From the NCBI GenBank assembly GCA_025454075.1, contig JALOPD010000124.1, forward strand, positions 1 through 9,733: 9,733 nucleotides of DNA, in the 5' to 3' direction. Below, piece by piece: positions 7,368-9,733 of this stretch. A program made the translations under genes and the position numbers. The notes under the pieces are model-generated. The model was given only the letters and a program-made list of their open reading frames with translations. It searched no databases and was not told the origin of the DNA. Position 1 is the first letter of the stretch; each line of letters begins with the position of its first letter. Source of the stretch: Desulfobacterales bacterium. Lineage in GTDB: Bacteria > Desulfobacterota > Desulfobacteria > Desulfobacterales > UBA2174_A.

Positions 7368-7375
7368 AGGCTTCC

Positions 7376-7705
7376 ATGGTTCGCCCATCGACCTTTTACC
7401 TGTCGGCCGTGATCGTTTGCGGGGCGATGTTGGTTGTTATGCTGGTCGTCCATCCGAGCCTCGATGCCGCGCGCAGCGAGCGCGCCCTGGAAGAGAAACG
7501 GGAATGGGTGCGTGCGCTCGGGCTCACGGATCTGTGCCTTTTCACGGAAGCCCGCTACAACCGGCACCTCTCCCAGGCCGATTTGCATTCCGCCTTTCAG
7601 GACCACCCGATGAGCTTCGAGCATTTTCCGTCCGGCTCGCTGACGCTGCCGAAGGAGAGGATGAAGGCGGAAGGTGGAAGGGGGAAGGAGGAAGACTCCG
7701 AATAG
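7376..7705 (+). CDS. Small membrane-anchored protein of unknown function
   Basis: 109 residues; no family recognised. Residues 6-26 form one hydrophobic segment (FYLSAVIVCGAMLVVMLVV), so the remainder is probably periplasmic. The soluble part contains EWVRALGLTDLCLFTEARY, then RHLSQADLHSAFQDHPMSF and EHFPSGSL. This dense His/Asp/Glu/Met run with one Cys looks like real conserved sequence and could hold a metal site. The final 17 residues (KERMKAEGGRGKEEDSE) are highly charged and come from a purine-rich repeat tract, so they are probably an acquired tail. It lies 8 bp after the second NosL and 1 bp before the permease start, which argues for joint expression and a role with that transporter. 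No good RBS is visible before ATG 7376, and translational coupling is likely. Confidence 0.75.
   Translation: MVRPSTFYLSAVIVCGAMLVVMLVVHPSLDAARSERALEEKREWVRALGLTDLCLFTEARYNRHLSQADLHSAFQDHPMSFEHFPSGSLTLPKERMKAEGGRGKEEDSE
7651..7694 (+). repeat. Purine-rich GGAAG-type repeat tract
   Basis: 41 of 44 bases are purines, with repeated GGAAG/GAAGG words (GAAGGCGGAAGGTGGAAGG and onward). It encodes the charged tail of the 109-residue protein and contains AGGAGG (7686-7691), the only Shine-Dalgarno-like match before the permease start at 7707, at a somewhat long 15-nt spacing. Confidence 0.6.
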
Positions 7706-7706
7706 C

Positions 7707-8834
7707 ATGCATTTCGCCAAGCATCGCTACTTTCTGGATTTTGCACTCTCGTCCCTGCTACGGCGCAAGGGCAAGAACGTTTCGCTGGTGGCCGTTTATG
7801 CCCTCGTGGTGTTTCTGCTCACCTCGGTGCTTTTTTTCGCCGGTGCGATCCGGCGGGAGGCGGATCAGGTGCTGGCGGAGTCCCCCGAGCTGATCGTCCA
7901 GCGCATCGTGGCCGGCCGGCATGATTTGATCCCTCTGAGCTACCTGGATAGCCTCCAGAGCATTCGCGGTGTGCGAACGGCGAAGCCCCGCCTGTGGGGG
8001 TATTACTACCACCAAGCCTCCAAAGCCAACTACACGGTCATCGCCACCGACGAGTTCGCCTTGAATGACGACCAGATCATCACCGGCGAGGGGGTGCTGC
8101 GCACCTGGAAAGGGATACAGGACGGACGACTGTTTTTCAGGCGTCAGGACGGGCTCGCCGTGCCCCTGACCGTCAAAGACAGCCTGCGCTCTGAGTCCGC
8201 CCTGGTGACCGCGGACCTGGTTCTGATGAGCTCCGCGTCATTCCGCAGCATCTTCGGAATCCCCGAAGGCTTCGCAACCGATCTGGTCCTGGCGGTCCGC
8301 AACCCCAAAGAGAGCCAGACCATCGCCGAAAAGGTTGCCCAGCTGCTGCCGGACACGCGGCCGGTGATGCGCGAGGAGATTCAGCGCACCTATGCGTCGC
8401 TGTTCGACTGGCGCAGCGGGTATGTCATCGTGCTGTTGAGCGGGGCGGTGCTGGCATTCCTCATATTCGCCTGGGACAAGGCCACGGGGCTGACGGCGGA
8501 CGAACGGTTTGAGATCGGCATTCTCAAGGCCGTCGGCTGGGATACGGCGGATGTGCTGCTGCTGAAATTCTGGGAAGGCATGGCGATCTGCCTGGCGGCG
8601 TTTCTGGCCGGCGTAGCGGCGGCCTACGTTCACGTCTTCATCGCGAATGCGCCGCTTTTCGAGCATGCGCTCAAGGGGTGGGCCGTCCTGTACCCATCGT
8701 TCAGGCTGACTCCGGCGGTCGACGCCTATCAACTGGCGGCGGTGTTTGCTTTGACCGTGCTGCCCTACACGCTGATCACGATCGTGCCGGCCTGGCGTGC
8801 CGCCGTAACGGATCCGGATGCCGTGATGAGGTAG
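7707..8834 (+). CDS. FtsX/MacB-type ABC transporter permease
   Basis: 375 residues. Layout typical of the FtsX/MacB (type VII) superfamily: TM1 at about 25-46, a large periplasmic domain at about 50-235, then three TM segments at about 239-256, 288-313 and 341-362. The conserved cytoplasmic coupling region before TM3 reads ERFEIGILKAVGWDTADVLL, matching the family's E-I-G-I-L-K/R-A-x-G pattern. The C-terminus ends PAWRAAVTDPDAVMR, also usual. Such transporters usually do mechanical work on periplasmic substrates rather than moving solutes across the inner membrane. Start: ATG 7707 (MHFAKHRYF) is chosen because the upstream GTG 7674 lies inside the purine repeat and would add only repeat-derived residues. 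One base separates it from the preceding stop, and two bases from the ATPase start. Substrate unknown; the neighbours suggest copper or NosL-dependent assembly of a copper enzyme. Confidence 0.9.
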   Translation: MHFAKHRYFLDFALSSLLRRKGKNVSLVAVYALVVFLLTSVLFFAGAIRREADQVLAESPELIVQRIVAGRHDLIPLSYLDSLQSIRGVRTAKPRLWGYYYHQASKANYTVIATDEFALNDDQIITGEGVLRTWKGIQDGRLFFRRQDGLAVPLTVKDSLRSESALVTADLVLMSSASFRSIFGIPEGFATDLVLAVRNPKESQTIAEKVAQLLPDTRPVMREEIQRTYASLFDWRSGYVIVLLSGAVLAFLIFAWDKATGLTADERFEIGILKAVGWDTADVLLLKFWEGMAICLAAFLAGVAAAYVHVFIANAPLFEHALKGWAVLYPSFRLTPAVDAYQLAAVFALTVLPYTLITIVPAWRAAVTDPDAVMR

Positions 8835-8836
8835 GC

Positions 8837-9565
8837 ATGATCGAACTTTCGAAAATCACCAAGATCTTCCACGCCGGCCGCCCCAGCGAATTCACGGCCC
8901 TTCGGGACGTGGACCTGGGCATCGCCGCCAACAGCGTGACGGCGCTGGTTGGGCCGAGCGGCTCGGGCAAGACCACGCTGCTTTCGATCATCGGGTGCAT
9001 GGCCCGGCCTTCGGCCGGCAGGATGACGGTCCGCGGGCGGGAAACCACCAGCCTGCCGGAGAAGTTCCTGTCCGGCGTCCGGCGCGCCACTTTCGGGTTC
9101 GTTTTCCAGGACCACAACCTGATCAGGGGCATCAGCGTACTGGAGAACACCATGCTGCCGGCTTACCCCGGCGGGGAGCGGCGCAAGCACCTGAAGGACA
9201 GGGCGATGGGGCTGCTGGCCCGCCTCAAAATCGACGCCAAGGCCCAACGCCGAATCGAGGAGCTCTCCGGCGGCGAACGCCAGCGGGCCGCCATCGCCCG
9301 GGCGCTGATCAACGAACCGGCGATCGTGATCGCCGACGAGCCCACGGCGCATCTGGACACCGGCTTGACCCATGAGTTCCTTGACATCGCCGCGGAGCTT
9401 GCCGGGCAGGGCAAAACGCTGATCATCGCCAGCCACGACCCCCTGGTGTTTCAGGCCGAGATGGTCGGCCGCGTGGTTCACATGCGGGATGGGAGAATTC
9501 TATCTGGCGATGGGACAAACGAAGGGGTGAACATCGAACATCGAACGTCCAAAATCGAATGTTGA
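8837..9565 (+). CDS. ABC transporter ATPase, LolD/MacB type
   Basis: 242 residues. ATP-hydrolysing partner of the FtsX-type permease just upstream. All nucleotide-binding motifs are intact: Walker A GPSGSGKT (39-46), Q-loop Q91 in FVFQDHNLI, signature LSGGERQ (143-149), Walker B IVIADE (163-168, catalytic E168), D-loop HLD, and switch His200 in IIASHDP. FQDHNLI and the overall length fit the LolD/MacB/FtsE group. Start: ATG 8837 lies 2 bp after the permease stop, with GAGGT just before it; longer upstream frames only overlap the permease. The C-terminus is odd: after HMRDGRILSGDG, the last 12 residues (VNIEHRTSKIEC) and the stop codon are encoded by the first unit of the 51-bp tandem repeat, so the original end was probably replaced. 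The catalytic core is unaffected. Confidence 0.94.
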   Translation: MIELSKITKIFHAGRPSEFTALRDVDLGIAANSVTALVGPSGSGKTTLLSIIGCMARPSAGRMTVRGRETTSLPEKFLSGVRRATFGFVFQDHNLIRGISVLENTMLPAYPGGERRKHLKDRAMGLLARLKIDAKAQRRIEELSGGERQRAAIARALINEPAIVIADEPTAHLDTGLTHEFLDIAAELAGQGKTLIIASHDPLVFQAEMVGRVVHMRDGRILSGDGTNEGVNIEHRTSKIEC

Positions 9566-9733
9566 ATGAGGAAAGGAATGAACATCGAACATCGAACGTC
9601 TAAAATCGAATGTTGAATGAGGAAAGGAATGAACATCGAACATCGAACGTCCAACATCGAATGTTGAATGAGGAAAGGAATGAACGTCGAACATCGAACG
9701 TCCAACATCGAATGTTGAATGGGAAAAGATGAA
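9529..9733. repeat. 51-bp tandem repeat array, four copies, running off the window
   Basis: Units start at 9529, 9580, 9631 and 9682. Units 1-3 differ by only one or two bases; unit 4 has an A-to-G change near its start and diverges after 9720. Each unit is itself built on a 7-bp rhythm: GAACATC twice, GAACGTC, CAACATC, GAATGTT, GAATGAG, GAAAGGA plus two bases. In units 3 and 4, CAACAT-CGA-ATGTTG is a perfect hairpin; in units 1 and 2 one pair is broken. The array has no spacers between units, so it is not CRISPR. It begins within the 3' end of the ATPase gene and its right limit is not visible. Confidence 0.92.

Noticed and set aside
7674..7706. Upstream GTG start for the ABC permease
   Set aside because: It would add 11 residues made of purine repeat overlapping the previous gene; ATG 7707 begins the family-like N-terminus.
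9478..9708. Repetitive - strand open frame with a 17-residue period (FDVxxSMFDVHSFPHS-like)
   Set aside because: Open only because the 51-bp period is a multiple of three and lacks stops in that frame; no RBS or non-repeat domain.
9529..9733. CRISPR array
   Set aside because: Units are contiguous and nearly identical throughout; there are no variable spacers and no cas genes.

Overview
The window is a GC-rich bacterial fragment that reads as a metal (probably copper or silver) handling locus. All recognised genes lie on the + strand. The organism is probably a Gram-negative bacterium, because there is a tripartite-type RND pump with a periplasmic adaptor and there are exported NosL proteins. 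The dispersed and tandem repeats resemble those I associate with Desulfobacterota (former Deltaproteobacteria). That assignment is an inference, since no rRNA or marker gene is present.

Layout: (1) 2-289 is the C-terminal end of a subtilisin-like (S8) secreted protease with a calcium-loop/dockerin-like tail. It is unrelated to what follows. (2) 290-511 is intergenic and carries a compound palindromic repeat. (3) 512-6132 holds a CusB-type adaptor with an N-terminal heavy-metal-binding motif and a CusA-type RND permease, overlapping by ATGA. The permease keeps the three-methionine metal site of CusA but is about 260 residues longer than E. coli CusA, and the position of its proton-relay lysine is a cysteine. 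No outer-membrane channel gene is in the window. (4) 6194-7367 holds two different NosL-family copper-chaperone-like proteins, separated by a 190-bp spacer containing a second partial copy of the repeat and a REP-like hairpin. (5) 7376-9565 is a tightly packed set: a small unrecognised membrane-anchored protein, an FtsX/MacB-type ABC permease and its LolD/MacB-type ATPase. (6) 9529-9733 is a 51-bp tandem repeat running off the window edge. Its first unit supplies the last residues and stop codon of the ATPase.

Inferred working model: CusBA exports Cu(I)/Ag(I) from the periplasm. The two NosL proteins bind or shuttle Cu(I) in the periplasm. The ABC pair with its small partner protein acts on the envelope side of the same pathway. 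This resembles the logic of NosDFY-NosL, in which an ABC transporter and NosL together supply copper to N2O reductase, but here the permease is FtsX-type and no nosZ or nosD is visible. The combination of two NosL paralogues, the 109-residue protein and FtsX/ATPase next to an enlarged CusBA is the most interesting candidate system here.
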